From positions 1-64,000 of the forward strand of contig NZ_ATAX01000015.1 of NCBI RefSeq assembly GCF_000571935.1: 64,000 nucleotides of DNA. The letters are read 5' to 3'. Shown in pieces: positions 35,452 to 43,736 of this stretch. The notes beneath the pieces were generated by a model. The model saw nothing but the letters and a program-made list of their open reading frames with translations. It did no database searches and was not told where the DNA came from. The stretch's first letter is position 1. The number at the start of each line of letters is the position of its first letter. Position numbers and translations under genes: made by a program. The stretch is from Ruminococcus flavefaciens 007c. Lineage in GTDB: Bacteria; Bacillota; Clostridia; Oscillospirales; Ruminococcaceae.

Positions 35452-38157
35452 ATGAGGAAGAAAGACATACTCTCACACAGGCTCCTGTCTGCAGTTGCCG
35501 CAGCCGCAGTCGCTGCCGGTGCTTTTCTGCCATTGGTCAGTGTATCGCCTTCTGTAACGGCTTATGCGGGACAGCAGCTGGGACAGACAGACTTCAATGA
35601 AGGTGTCGGACTGCCGTGGCATATCGTTGAATCCGCTCCGGGCGAGATGGATTTCGACATCAGCGGCGGAGTTTATTCGGTAACTATCGTCAATACTGGC
35701 GGTGCTTCCGAGGGCGGTCAGGATCGCTGGGACTGTCAGTTCAGACACAGAGGTCTGAAAATAGTTGCAGGTCACAAATACAAGGTATCCTACGAGATAA
35801 CTGCTTCCGAAAGCGGAAAATACTACACAAAGATAGGAAATCTGGACGGAAAGGTCGAGGTATGGCATAATAATATGGAGGACAACGGTTCCAACCTCGA
35901 TTCCACATGGGAGCGCCTTCAGATAAACAAGAACGAGACCAAGAAGGAGGAGCACACCTTCACTGCCGACAAGACAGTAGACGTTGCGGAATGGGCTTTC
36001 CACCTCGGAGGCGACGGTCAGTACACTCCCGACAAGTGCTTCCCCGCCGGTACGGTCATAACCTTCGATAATATGTCTCTCATCGATCTTACCAGCGACG
36101 AGAACGATTATCCCGAGCAGGAAAAATGGCAGAGAGCCGAGATTCTCACCAATCAGGTAGGCTATTTCACAAACAGAGCGAAAAGAGCCACTCTCCTCTC
36201 CGACTCATCAAAACCAGTTGAATTCAGACTCAGGGATCAGTCAGGCAAGACCGTTTTTGACGGCAAGACAGTCCCCTTCGGACATGATTCCGACTCTGAC
36301 GACGATGTACATATAATCGACTTCTCGGACTTTGACAAAGAGGGCTCATATACTCTCGAAGCCGACGGCGGAGCAGAGAGCCGTGAATTCACTATCGGCG
36401 GTTCGTCTGTATACTCTTCCCTGCTTTATGACTCACTGAACTACTTCTACCAGAACAGAAGCGGTATTGAGATAGAGGAAGGCCTCATATCCTCAGGAGA
36501 CGCCAAGTCCCTTGCCCGTGCGTCAGGCCATACCAAGGACACAGCCGAGATCGAACAGACCTGGGGGTACAGCGGCAGCAGCGGCTCCATAGACGTCACA
36601 GGCGGCTGGTATGACGCAGGCGATCATGGAAAATACGTAGTAAACGGAGGTCTTTCCCTCTGGCTGATGCAGAACCAGTACGAGACCGCTGTGAAATACG
36701 GCTTTGAAAAAGCCTATGCCGACGGTACAATGCTCATTCCCGAAAATTCCAACGGCTGCCCCGATCTTCTCGACGAAGCCCGCTGGGAAATGGAATGGAT
36801 GCTGAAAATGATCGTCGATAAGGGCGAATACAAGGGCATGGCTTATCACAAGGCTCACGACGAAAAATGGACAGCTCTCGGCATTGCTCCTGCCGACGAC
36901 GTTATGAAGCGTATTGTTAAACCGCCTACTACTGCGGCTACGCTCAATCTGGCAGCCTGCGGCGCTCAGGCAGCAAGACTCTGGAAGGACTATGACAAGG
37001 CCTTCGCAGATCAGTGCCTTGAAGCTGCTGAAAATGCCTATGCAGCCGCAAAGGCGCACCCCGATATGTTCGCTCCTCTCGATGAGTCAATCGGCGGCGG
37101 AGCCTACGGCGACAATAACGTTGAGGACGAGTTCTGCTGGGCAGCTCTCGAGCTTTACATAACCACAGACAACGGGAATTATTTCGATGAGGCTGCCGAA
37201 AGCAAGTTTTTCCTCGACATACCCAAGTCTCTCGGCGGCGGTGAAAGCGTTGACAGCGCAGGAAGCTTCGACTGGGGAAATACAGGCGCACTGGCTACGC
37301 TCAGCGCTGCCCTCAATCCTGACAGGTTCGACAAGGATGACGTCGAGATAATAAAAGAGTCTGTAGTATCAGCTTCGGATCACTACATCTCCATGGAAAA
37401 GAACCAGGGCTACGGTCTCCCATACGGTCAGAGCACTCTCAGCTATAATGACAGCGACAAGGGCTACCTCTGGGGCTCCAACTCCTTTGTTACAGACAAT
37501 TCCATAATACTTGCCTATGCTTACCTCCTCACAGGCGAAGATCAGTATCTTGACGGCGCTATCGGCGGTATGGACTACATACTCGGAAGAAACGCCATGG
37601 ATTACTCCTATGTCACAGGCTACGGAACACATCCCATACAGTATCCCCATCACCGCTTCTGGGCTTTCCAGATAGATGAGAGCTTCCCTATGGCTCCCAG
37701 CGGAGTTATGTGCGGAGGTCCTAACTCGGGTATGCAGGATCCATGGGTACAAGGTTCGGGCTGGAAAAAGGGAGAGATACCGCCTCAGAAATGCTACCTT
37801 GACAATATCGAGGCCTGGTCAGTAAACGAGTGTACCATCAACTGGAACGGCTCGCTGGCATGGCTCTCGGGCTTTGTTGCTCAGGAAGCAAGTGACGAGG
37901 GTATAAGCATAACTCACCACAGCAGCAGCAAAAAGTCCGACGACACTGAAAAGACATCCGCTTCAAAGCCCCAAAAGGACAAGAGCGACAAAACAACATC
38001 AAAGGCAGAGAAGCCGAAGAATGACAAGGAAACAGAGGAGAAACGCTCCGACGGACTGGGCAGGCTTGCGGTCATATGCGGTGCAGCAGTTATAGGTCTT
38101 ATCTCACTTGAACTCTTTATATACAAAATGGCAAAGCTGAGAAAGAATAACAAATAA
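35452..38157 (+). CDS. secreted GH9 endoglucanase, CBM4-like plus Ig-like modules, C-terminal membrane anchor
   Basis: The 901-residue precursor has a signal peptide (cleavage near residue 37), a CBM4/9-like domain (about 38-215), the Ig-like domain common before GH9 (about 222-318, from ILTNQVGYF), the GH9 catalytic domain (about 320-813), then a Lys/Ser/Glu-rich linker and a membrane helix (about 872-893) with a Lys/Arg tail. The nucleophile and base lie in GGWYDAGDHGKY, the conserved His in PHHRFW, and the acid in VNECTINWN. GH9 enzymes cut cellulose beta-1,4 bonds. The C-terminal helix suggests cell-surface retention; there is no dockerin. ATG 35452 follows GGAGG by eight bases. A bidirectional terminator follows. 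Confidence 0.94.
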   Translation: MRKKDILSHRLLSAVAAAAVAAGAFLPLVSVSPSVTAYAGQQLGQTDFNEGVGLPWHIVESAPGEMDFDISGGVYSVTIVNTGGASEGGQDRWDCQFRHRGLKIVAGHKYKVSYEITASESGKYYTKIGNLDGKVEVWHNNMEDNGSNLDSTWERLQINKNETKKEEHTFTADKTVDVAEWAFHLGGDGQYTPDKCFPAGTVITFDNMSLIDLTSDENDYPEQEKWQRAEILTNQVGYFTNRAKRATLLSDSSKPVEFRLRDQSGKTVFDGKTVPFGHDSDSDDDVHIIDFSDFDKEGSYTLEADGGAESREFTIGGSSVYSSLLYDSLNYFYQNRSGIEIEEGLISSGDAKSLARASGHTKDTAEIEQTWGYSGSSGSIDVTGGWYDAGDHGKYVVNGGLSLWLMQNQYETAVKYGFEKAYADGTMLIPENSNGCPDLLDEARWEMEWMLKMIVDKGEYKGMAYHKAHDEKWTALGIAPADDVMKRIVKPPTTAATLNLAACGAQAARLWKDYDKAFADQCLEAAENAYAAAKAHPDMFAPLDESIGGGAYGDNNVEDEFCWAALELYITTDNGNYFDEAAESKFFLDIPKSLGGGESVDSAGSFDWGNTGALATLSAALNPDRFDKDDVEIIKESVVSASDHYISMEKNQGYGLPYGQSTLSYNDSDKGYLWGSNSFVTDNSIILAYAYLLTGEDQYLDGAIGGMDYILGRNAMDYSYVTGYGTHPIQYPHHRFWAFQIDESFPMAPSGVMCGGPNSGMQDPWVQGSGWKKGEIPPQKCYLDNIEAWSVNECTINWNGSLAWLSGFVAQEASDEGISITHHSSSKKSDDTEKTSASKPQKDKSDKTTSKAEKPKNDKETEEKRSDGLGRLAVICGAAVIGLISLELFIYKMAKLRKNNK

Positions 38158-38160
38158 AAT

Positions 38161-38188
38161 AAAAAGGACGCTTCAATGCGTCCTTTTT
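38161..38188. terminator. bidirectional intrinsic terminator
   Basis: A perfect 11-bp stem, AAAAAGGACGC (38161-38171) with GCGTCCTTTTT (38178-38188), six-base loop, T run on plus and A run upstream giving T run on minus; serves the GH9 gene and the convergent GNAT gene. Confidence 0.85.
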
Positions 38189-38195
38189 TAATATC

Positions 38196-38651
38196 TCAGA
38201 GTACCATAACATATATCTGACACGGATTAGCCTCGTCCCAGAAGGTCGGAAAGACCTCAAACTCCTTGAAACCGCAGCTGATATAGAACAGATTTGTCCT
38301 GTCGTATTCTTCGTATTTTCCCATCTGAACAGTTTTGACCTGCATAAAGGAATAGCCTGCCGACTTCGCGGCTTCCACAGCTTTTTCCACAAGCTGACGT
38401 CCTATGCCCTCGCGGTGATATTCCTTCAATACGCCCATGACAGCAAGCTCCACCGTATCCCTGCCTGTCTCTTTAAGGCATAGAAATCCGATATATTCTC
38501 CGTTTTCCTCAGCAGCAAAAAGCGGCATATCAGCACTGCCGTCAATATATTGCTCCCTTGACTCCTCCACCTCGAACCATTCTGTCAGAGCTTCAAGTAT
38601 TTTACGTGAGATGACTTTTTTCTCATTTTTATCAAATATCTCTGTTATCAT
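38196..38651 (-). CDS. GNAT family N-acetyltransferase
   Basis: The 151-residue protein has the acetyl-CoA-binding motif A, LAVMGVLKEYHREGIGRQLVEKA near residue 68 (V-x-x-x-x-R-x-G-I-G pattern), followed by the usual FYISCGFKEFE near the C-terminus. The substrate is unknown. I favour ATG 38651 (AAAGGA close upstream); ATGs at 38666 and 38672 are alternatives. Monocistronic, sharing a terminator with the GH9 gene. Confidence 0.85.
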   Translation of the reverse strand: MITEIFDKNEKKVISRKILEALTEWFEVEESREQYIDGSADMPLFAAEENGEYIGFLCLKETGRDTVELAVMGVLKEYHREGIGRQLVEKAVEAAKSAGYSFMQVKTVQMGKYEEYDRTNLFYISCGFKEFEVFPTFWDEANPCQIYVMVL

Positions 38652-38853
38652 AATTTTTCCTTTCATAAACAATTGCTTTTGCAGGAATTATATCACCTTT
38701 TTTTCCTAAAGTCAATATTCTTATGCTGTTATACCCGCCTTTCATGCATCAATTTTCATTATATTATCACATTGACAGGCAGTCTATGACTTGACTTTTT
38801 ACGACTTTCGTAGTATAATGTTTTATATCTATTTTTTAGGAGCGTGTTATTAC

Positions 38854-39480
38854 ATGAGTAAAGGAAACGGCTTTTTCAGTAATCTGAAAAAATCCACAAA
38901 GATTACCCTCGTGTCTTGCGGCTGTTTCATTGCACTTACGGCACTTATTCTGTTATTCTTCGTATTCTTCCCGATAACTCCCTCTGAAAAGGTGATCTCA
39001 AGTATCGGACGCGAAAGCATATACAAGCAGTCCGACAGCGTTACCACTACTGTTCAGGTCACCACAACTGTCAATGATGATATTGTTGTCGCAAAGGGTA
39101 AGCATACAACCACAACTGCTGTCAGAACGACAAGCAAGAAATACACAACCCACAAGCTCACATCAGGTGCGGGCTTCTATACAGGCCAGAAGATACCTTC
39201 AGGCGACTATCCCAACGAGTTTTACTACTCCCCCACTACTACAACTGTAGCTGAGGGCGGCTACACCGGAACCGGCGAAGCAGTTACCAATCCCGGCGGC
39301 GGTGTTGTTCCTCCCGAGGGCGGTACAGGCACAGGCACTGAAACTCCTGTTGTTCCTCCTGAGGGCGGCGCAGGTACAGGCAGTGATACTCCTGCTCCTG
39401 TTGAAGGCGGCGCAGGTTCAGGCGGAGACGCTTCTGCTCCTGTTGAAGGCGGCGGCGCAGCTGCTGCACCGGCAGAATAA
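38854..39480 (+). CDS. single-pass membrane protein with Thr-rich and Gly/Pro-rich repeats
   Basis: The 208-residue protein has a short basic N-terminus, one membrane helix (about 18-42), a Thr-rich stretch (VTTTVQVTTTV, HTTTTAVRTT) and a C-terminal series of imperfect 16-20-residue repeats of the type P-(P/V)-E-G-G-x-G-(T/S)-G (from about residue 148). The repeats are wall-spanning or spacer-like, as in Ruminococcus scaffoldin linkers. No catalytic or binding domain is visible. The ATG at 38854 has AGGAG 12 bases upstream; earlier in-frame codons have none. Confidence 0.65.
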   Translation: MSKGNGFFSNLKKSTKITLVSCGCFIALTALILLFFVFFPITPSEKVISSIGRESIYKQSDSVTTTVQVTTTVNDDIVVAKGKHTTTTAVRTTSKKYTTHKLTSGAGFYTGQKIPSGDYPNEFYYSPTTTTVAEGGYTGTGEAVTNPGGGVVPPEGGTGTGTETPVVPPEGGAGTGSDTPAPVEGGAGSGGDASAPVEGGGAAAAPAE

Positions 39481-39488
39481 TAAAGATC

Positions 39489-39521
39489 AAGGCTTCCGGA
39501 GAGATCCGGAAGCCTTTTTTA
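39489..39521. terminator. intrinsic terminator
   Basis: A perfect 11-bp stem, AAGGCTTCCGG (39489-39499) with CCGGAAGCCTT (39506-39516), six-base loop, followed by T residues to 39520. It can also act on the minus strand for the Nudix gene. Confidence 0.85.
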
Positions 39522-40355
39522 TCAGAAGACCGCTTTTTTTATCATGTCGAGCTCATCAAGAGATATACAGTTCGGTATATCCTCGTACTTCATCACCGAA
39601 AGAAGCTCGTCTATCTCTGCCCAGCACACCTCGGAAACCTCCGAGGACTGAAGGGTAAGATCTTCTATATTTATGTTTTCACGACATATATACACCGCCA
39701 CAAGCTCGTTATCTTCAATATCATCCTTGGTATAGCAGGCCTTTTTCAGTCCTATAAACTCTAGCTGGCTGCGGTCTATCTTCAGGCCGAGCTCTTCGCG
39801 TACCTCCTTAAGAGCGGTATGCCTGAACTCCTCTCCCTGTGTCACATGACCGGCTGCCGATACATCATAGCAGTCGGGATTTATGTCCTTTTCATGAGCA
39901 CGCTTCTGAAGGAGCACAAAAACTCCCATATCGCGGCGCTTGATCATCCATATATGTACCGTTGGGTGAAGCTCGCCGTCCCTGTGCACGAGGGTACGCG
40001 GCTTGCTTTCAGCTGTTATCCTCGTCTTGTCATCAATAAGATTGAGGAACTCATCCACTATGAACTCAACGGTCATATCGCTGTTTTCCTCCGCTGCCTC
40101 AGTAAATACAGCCTTTATATCATCAATAGTGCAGTTCTCTGTATCCTCATCGGAAATATATATCCTGTAGGAAGCTGATCCTCCTTTATCCGCAATAGCA
40201 CCTGCAAGGGTGAATCTGTCGCTTATCCCAGGAACTCCCATTTTCTTCGAAACCTCTTCGTAAAGCAGCTTTTCAGAAGAAAGCCTGCTCAGGTAAATTT
40301 CAATATCTTCCATAGCACTCTCCATAGATCTCGTTTTTCCCTTATCCGCCTTCAT
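39522..40355 (-). CDS. Nudix hydrolase with an N-terminal extension
   Basis: The 277-residue protein has a helical N-terminal part (1-120) of no recognised fold and a Nudix domain. The Nudix box starts GHVTQGEEF near residue 167 and ends KEVREELGL, with Lys in place of the usual Arg at the start of the REUxEE core. The layout (VHRDGELHPTVHIWMIKR, LLQKRAHEKD) is of the isopentenyl-diphosphate-isomerase-like Nudix group often found in gut Firmicutes. The substrate is unknown. ATGs at 40325 and 40313 are possible alternative starts, the latter with GGAG nearby. Confidence 0.85.
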   Translation of the reverse strand: MKADKGKTRSMESAMEDIEIYLSRLSSEKLLYEEVSKKMGVPGISDRFTLAGAIADKGGSASYRIYISDEDTENCTIDDIKAVFTEAAEENSDMTVEFIVDEFLNLIDDKTRITAESKPRTLVHRDGELHPTVHIWMIKRRDMGVFVLLQKRAHEKDINPDCYDVSAAGHVTQGEEFRHTALKEVREELGLKIDRSQLEFIGLKKACYTKDDIEDNELVAVYICRENINIEDLTLQSSEVSEVCWAEIDELLSVMKYEDIPNCISLDELDMIKKAVF

Positions 40356-40454
40356 CTTCAGAATTCAGCGCCTTACATTATATACCTACCGCCGCGAAAA
40401 GTCAAGTCATTTTTTCTAAATAAAGAGATTTGTTCTTTATTAACAAATTAATGA

Positions 40455-40483
40455 TTGACTTTGTGAAAATAAAGTGCTATATT
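40455..40483 (+). promoter_or_regulatory. promoter of the six-repeat dockerin gene
   Basis: TTGACT (40455-40460), 17-base spacer, TATATT (40478-40483), with AAGGAGGG at 40503-40510 before ATG 40518. Confidence 0.7.
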
Positions 40484-40517
40484 ATAAGTATAAAAACATG
40501 ATAAGGAGGGGTTTACT

Positions 40518-43500
40518 ATGAAAACAAGTAAATTCATGGCAGCACTGACTTCTGTCGTGCTCGCCGCAGCAAACACAGCAACTTTTCAACCATTCCTATC
40601 TGCTACAGCAGCAGGCGAAAGCACCGCAGCAGCTGCTGAAGAAGCAAAAGGAAACTGCACGGCAAAAATCTCCGTTGTGGACATGGATACAGGCAAAAGC
40701 ATTGAAGGTATCAATGTCACTCTTGAGTACAATCCTAACGGTTCGGGTAAAATTCTCGGTGAATGGAACACAGACGATGAACCCGTAAAGGAATTCACAG
40801 GTCTTTATGCAAAATCTGACTATGGTATTACTCTAAAGAATATTCCCTCAGATTATTACATTCCCGAGTGGAACTTTTTCTCTGTTGGTAATGACGGAGA
40901 AACAGAGGATGTTGTCCTGAGAGCAGTAAAAAAAGATGCCGCTCTGAACGTTCAATTTGTTACAGAGGACTGGTCAAAAGCCGTTCCTTCAGAGAATAAT
41001 AGCTTCCTTGAGGGCATCACACCTTACGATGGTATGTATTCCGTATTTGTATACGACGAGAACGGAAAATATTTTACAAGAGATTCTTTTTGCGGCAACA
41101 GCAGTATGCATCTTCCAGAAGGAAAATACACTTTAGAAGTGAAATCTGAAAAGAAGGATTATGAGATCATAACCACTGACTTTGATATCGCAGGGACTGC
41201 CTCGGAGATATTCAGTGATATCGTCTTCCCCGATAAGGATAAGAGGTTGGAGCTTGATGTCAAGAACATCAATACCGAAACAAAAGTAGAGCTTTTCTTC
41301 CGTCTTGATGAGGCTGTATCTTCTATACCCGATAACAACTGCAAGCTTAAGGTCTCTGTTGTGGATGTAGATACAGGCGAGCCTGTCAAGGGTATAAAGG
41401 CTAAACTTATACAGAACCCCAATGCAACAGGCAAAAAAGTTGCAGAGTGGGATACTGCCGATGAGCCAGTAAAGGCCTTTGATAACCTTTATCCGAAGAT
41501 TTATTACAATGTTCAGCTCAATAATATCCCTGACGATTATACCATCGACAGGAACAACTACTTCAACTTCAATAAGAATGGCGATCAAATGGAGCTTTAT
41601 ATAAGAGCTGTCCCCAAGGACAAAAAGCCCAATGTCAATATCGCTGTTTATGACTGGACTGACCTTGAAGTAGATCCCGCAACTCATCTCTATGAAGGCT
41701 ATAAGATCATGGAGCCCGATGACTACGACCTTATAATTTATGCAGGTAAATTCGGACCTATAAACATAACCCGACAGGATATCTATCTCCCCGACGGAAA
41801 ATACTATGTTCAGGCCATTGACAAAACAGGTGATTATTCTCCCGTTGACAATGAAGGCGGCAAAGCACGAGCTATACATAAGCTTTTCGGTCAGGATTTC
41901 GTTATTCCCGACGGTATCGCTATGGAAATAGAGATCAAGGACGGCTACACAGTCGGACAGCCCTGCCTGTTCTTTGAAAGGGATTCAAAGAAGAAGATCA
42001 ACTGCGAACTCACTGTAAATATAGTGGATGGTCAGACAGGAAAACCCGTAAGCGCACCTGAATGTGAATTGCTGCGCGTTGCCGAAGCACTTGAAGACAA
42101 CGCTGAGAATCTCTCATACGATGAACTTATCAAAGACGGCCTGTTCTATATTCCCGAAGAAAAAGACGGAACATTCACCTTCACAGGACTTGAACCCGGC
42201 GTAAAGTATGCAATACTCGGAGCTTCCGGTAATAAGAAATACAGTGGCGGAAAGCCTGTCTTCAAGACCTTCGCTGAAGACGGCGAAAAAGATGAGATAA
42301 CAGTAAAGCTATATCCCTATGACTATACCGAAGGATGCTCCATGACGATATCCATACCCGATGCGGAAACAGGAAAAACAGCAGATGGTGCGGAATACAA
42401 GGTGGTTTATCTGTCGTCATTTCCCAGGGATATGCTCGGAACTGTCACCGCAAAGGATATACTGGAAAAGGGGACAGTCATCGAGAAGGGCAAGATGCCC
42501 AAGGACGCTGATTCAGTTACGGTTTCAGGCCTCAAATGCAATTCGTGGTACGCTGTTATCGCAGAATCGGGCAGCAACCGCTACGGCATGCCGAGAGCAG
42601 TTCTCGTTGTCTTTGGCGACAACGGAGATACCGAGAACGTTGTACTGAAGCTCTATCCCGCTGCTTCAGATAAGCCCTGTTCACTGAACGTTCAGATCAT
42701 GGACGCTGTAACTGAGAAGCCTGCATTTGCGGAATTCAAAGTTATTCGCATACCCGATGAGCTTGCAGCCAAGGCTGATGAACTGGATATTATAACACTG
42801 GCCTCCATGGGCGTTATCTGCGGTCTCGGAGAAATATCCGATGAGAACAGCAGCGTTGAGATAAAAAATCTTGAAGCCGATGCAAAATATGCGGTATTCC
42901 TGACTAACTTTTCCAGGATGTTCAACGGTGTAAAGCCTGTTATCGTCAGCTTTGATGAGGCAGAACAGACAAAGGACGTTACTATCAAGCTCTATCCATT
43001 CAATTACAATGATTGCTCTGCAAGTATAGACGCAGTTGATATATTCAAGAAGGAACGTGTTACAAATCTGGAGATACGCCTTTACAGGTTGTCAGAGGAT
43101 ATGGGACTTTCCCCTGACAGAGCAGAGATATTTGAAAAAGGTACGCTCGTCAAGTCGTTCAGACCTTCGGAAGATACCGTAGGAGTATTCCTTGATCTTG
43201 AGCCCTATGCAAGGTATGCTGCCGTTGTGGACAGTTACAGTATAGCTTATAATTGTCCCGCTCCTGAGATATTCAGCTTCAGCGGCTCGGAGAAGACCAA
43301 GCATATAACCATTGAAATGGTACGTAACGGCTATACTACCAACTACGGCGATGCAAACTGCGATAACGTGAAGGATCTTTCAGATGCTATACTCATCATG
43401 CAGGCTCTTGCAAATCCCAACAAGTATGGCATAAACGGAACCGATCCCGGCCATATAACCAAGGTTGGCGCAAAGAACTCAGATGTTACAGGCAACGACG

Positions 43501-43679
43501 GCATGACTCCCGAGGACGCTCTGGCTATCCAGAAATACCTCATTGGTCTTATCCGTGTCCTTCCCGAACCGACTCCCGGAAATGATTTCCCTAAAGGTGA
43601 AAAAATATCTGATGTTATAAATGTACTCCCCGATCCCGAATATACATTATCAGATAAAAACGGTGAAAAGATAAAATAA
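40518..43679 (+). CDS. secreted multi-repeat protein with C-terminal dockerin
   Basis: A 1053-residue precursor with signal peptide (to about residue 33). Six beta-rich repeat units follow, each beginning with a conserved Cys two or three residues before a V-x-D-x-x-T-G-like turn: near residues 47, 275, 496, 613, 722 and 834. The first two units are about 220 residues and very alike (both contain DEPVK); the last four are about 110-120 residues. The pattern T-G-K-P-V with a later G-L-x-P/A-x-x-Y-A resembles CnaB/SpaA-type surface domains. Residues about 943-1015 are a dockerin with two Ca-binding loops (GDANCDNVKD, SDVTGNDGMTPED), followed by a 40-residue tail. It should dock to a scaffoldin. 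No catalytic domain is recognised; a structural, adhesive or binding role is inferred. Confidence 0.85.
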   Translation: MKTSKFMAALTSVVLAAANTATFQPFLSATAAGESTAAAAEEAKGNCTAKISVVDMDTGKSIEGINVTLEYNPNGSGKILGEWNTDDEPVKEFTGLYAKSDYGITLKNIPSDYYIPEWNFFSVGNDGETEDVVLRAVKKDAALNVQFVTEDWSKAVPSENNSFLEGITPYDGMYSVFVYDENGKYFTRDSFCGNSSMHLPEGKYTLEVKSEKKDYEIITTDFDIAGTASEIFSDIVFPDKDKRLELDVKNINTETKVELFFRLDEAVSSIPDNNCKLKVSVVDVDTGEPVKGIKAKLIQNPNATGKKVAEWDTADEPVKAFDNLYPKIYYNVQLNNIPDDYTIDRNNYFNFNKNGDQMELYIRAVPKDKKPNVNIAVYDWTDLEVDPATHLYEGYKIMEPDDYDLIIYAGKFGPINITRQDIYLPDGKYYVQAIDKTGDYSPVDNEGGKARAIHKLFGQDFVIPDGIAMEIEIKDGYTVGQPCLFFERDSKKKINCELTVNIVDGQTGKPVSAPECELLRVAEALEDNAENLSYDELIKDGLFYIPEEKDGTFTFTGLEPGVKYAILGASGNKKYSGGKPVFKTFAEDGEKDEITVKLYPYDYTEGCSMTISIPDAETGKTADGAEYKVVYLSSFPRDMLGTVTAKDILEKGTVIEKGKMPKDADSVTVSGLKCNSWYAVIAESGSNRYGMPRAVLVVFGDNGDTENVVLKLYPAASDKPCSLNVQIMDAVTEKPAFAEFKVIRIPDELAAKADELDIITLASMGVICGLGEISDENSSVEIKNLEADAKYAVFLTNFSRMFNGVKPVIVSFDEAEQTKDVTIKLYPFNYNDCSASIDAVDIFKKERVTNLEIRLYRLSEDMGLSPDRAEIFEKGTLVKSFRPSEDTVGVFLDLEPYARYAAVVDSYSIAYNCPAPEIFSFSGSEKTKHITIEMVRNGYTTNYGDANCDNVKDLSDAILIMQALANPNKYGINGTDPGHITKVGAKNSDVTGNDGMTPEDALAIQKYLIGLIRVLPEPTPGNDFPKGEKISDVINVLPDPEYTLSDKNGEKIK

Positions 43680-43702
43680 AGGATCAATTGCATATAACGA
43701 AA

Positions 43703-43736
43703 GCCCGCAGAGGATAAACCATCTGCGGGCATATTT
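43703..43736. terminator. intrinsic terminator between convergent genes
   Basis: A perfect 9-bp GC-rich stem, GCCCGCAGA (43703-43711) with TCTGCGGGC (43722-43730), ten-base loop, and T-rich DNA on both sides; serves the dockerin gene and the ABC-F gene. Confidence 0.7.

Noticed and set aside
40586..43304. Several long minus-strand open frames opposite the six-repeat dockerin gene
   Set aside because: They are mirrors of the coding strand, without ribosome-binding sites or recognisable domains.
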